A stretch of DNA of 5,832 bases from Oscillibacter sp. (lineage in GTDB: Bacteria; Bacillota; Clostridia; Oscillospirales; Oscillospiraceae). The stretch spans positions 1 through 5,832 of the forward strand of contig JAFOCY010000191.1 of NCBI GenBank assembly GCA_017380995.1. Direction: 5' to 3'. A program made the translations under genes and the position numbers. Under the pieces are notes generated by a model that was not told where the DNA came from, did not search any database, and saw only the letters and a list, made by a program, of their open reading frames with translations. Shown piece after piece: positions 5,362 to 5,832 of the stretch (position 1 is its first letter; the number at the start of each line of letters is the position of its first letter).

Positions 5362-5796
5362 ATGGAAGAGAAAAAGCTTCCCGTGATGCTCTCCATCCGG
5401 GGAGAGCAGTATTTTGACGATGTGGACCCCGACGCAACGGAGCTGATGACCGAGGGCACCTTGACGCTCCGGGAGGGAAACCTCTACCTGGCCTACCAGG
5501 AGTCGGAGCTGACGGGCATGGAGGGGACCACCACTACCTTTGCCGTGGAGGGACCGCGGGTGACGCTGATACGCACCGGCAGCGTGAACTCCCAGATGGT
5601 CTTTGAGGAGGGCAAACAGCATACCTCCCTCTATGAAACGCCCTTTGGCGAGCTGACGGTGGATATCCAGACCAGCAAGCTCATTCACAATCTCTCCGAG
5701 CGGGGAGGCCTCATGGAGATCAAGTATTCCATCGCCGTGGAGCATACCGTGACGGGGCGGAACTGCTTTAAGATCCGCGTCCGGCCCAAGAAATAA
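5362..5796 (+). CDS. DUF1934 (YwiB-like) small beta-barrel protein
   Basis: The product is a small cytoplasmic protein of 144 residues in the DUF1934 family, whose Bacillus member is YwiB; members are predicted to adopt a lipocalin-like beta barrel and have no firm biochemical role. Recognised features are the stretch LYLAYQESELTGMEGTTTTF (41-60), a family hallmark, then SVNSQMVFEEG (74-84) and HTSLYETPFGELTVDI (87-102), and an alternating polar/hydrophobic C-terminal half ending RVRPKK. The length is typical of the family. There is no signal peptide or membrane segment. It has its own promoter (TATAAT at 5323-5328) and is divergent from the hypothetical-DUF362 unit. The next gene starts 23 nt downstream with no terminator between, so they are probably co-transcribed. 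In many Firmicutes ywiB precedes argS, which fits this arrangement. Confidence 0.9.
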   Translation: MEEKKLPVMLSIRGEQYFDDVDPDATELMTEGTLTLREGNLYLAYQESELTGMEGTTTTFAVEGPRVTLIRTGSVNSQMVFEEGKQHTSLYETPFGELTVDIQTSKLIHNLSERGGLMEIKYSIAVEHTVTGRNCFKIRVRPKK

Positions 5797-5819
5797 ATTT
5801 CCGAAAGAGGACTTAGAAT

Positions 5820-5832
5820 ATGACCAACATGA
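5820..5832 (+). CDS. Start of the next gene, cut by the window edge (possibly argS)
   Basis: ATG at 5820 begins a frame reading MTNM before the window ends. An AGAGG (5806-5810) lies 9 nt upstream, and the gap from the DUF1934 stop is 23 nt. Arginyl-tRNA synthetase is suggested only by the known order DUF1934-argS in Firmicutes; four residues cannot confirm it. Confidence 0.5.

Noticed and set aside
3536..5386. A 616-codon open frame on the + strand
   Set aside because: It runs antisense through the DUF362 and hypothetical genes and across their spacer and promoter. Its translation is Gly/Ala/Val/His-rich with no recognisable domain. Long antisense frames are expected opposite GC-rich coding sequence.
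1..5832. Mobile elements, CRISPR arrays, tRNA or rRNA genes, toxin-antitoxin or phage-defence genes
   Set aside because: No spaced direct repeats, transposase motifs, cloverleaf sequences or recognisable defence domains were seen on either strand; genes are tightly spaced and of ordinary families.

Overview
This window looks like chromosomal DNA of a GC-rich, anaerobic, gut-type Clostridia member, most likely of the Oscillospiraceae (Flavonifractor/Lawsonibacter-like). That placement is an inference. It rests on the strong AGGAGG-type ribosome binding sites, the C/G-rich third codon positions with AT-rich intergenic regions, and the families present: a DUF362 protein with two 4Fe-4S clusters, a DUF4358-like lipoprotein and a DUF1934 protein. 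No mobile element, phage gene, CRISPR array, tRNA or rRNA is visible.

Layout, left to right. The 3' part of malQ (4-alpha-glucanotransferase, + strand) enters from the left edge and lacks only about its first 20-25 codons. It converges on brnQ (branched-chain amino acid transporter, - strand), with a symmetric two-way terminator at 1430-1465 between them. brnQ is divergent from a lipoprotein gene (+ strand, 2868-3575) whose product has a long acidic, proline-rich linker and a DUF4358-like C-terminal domain. The 146-bp gap between these two holds candidate promoters for both genes, placed so that the two 5' leaders would overlap, plus two hairpins. The lipoprotein gene converges on a - strand pair, again with a symmetric terminator (3591-3622). 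This pair is an upstream gene for a 137-residue conserved hypothetical protein and a downstream gene for the DUF362/ferredoxin protein. On the right, the pair is divergent from a DUF1934 (YwiB-like) gene on the + strand. A further + strand gene starts 23 bp after that one and is cut by the window edge; it is probably argS, judging only from known gene order.

The genes form four transcription units with clear boundaries and no evident shared pathway: starch/maltodextrin use, amino acid uptake, a cell-surface lipoprotein, a redox-type iron-sulfur protein, and a small housekeeping gene. The coding part is ordinary. The regulatory DNA in the two divergent intergenic regions is the most interesting part: overlapping face-to-face promoters, a terminator-like hairpin in the brnQ leader, an inverted repeat overlapping a -35 box, and a second inverted repeat at the -35 position of an extended -10 promoter. 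No convincing new system is visible. All promoter and operator calls are by eye and untested.
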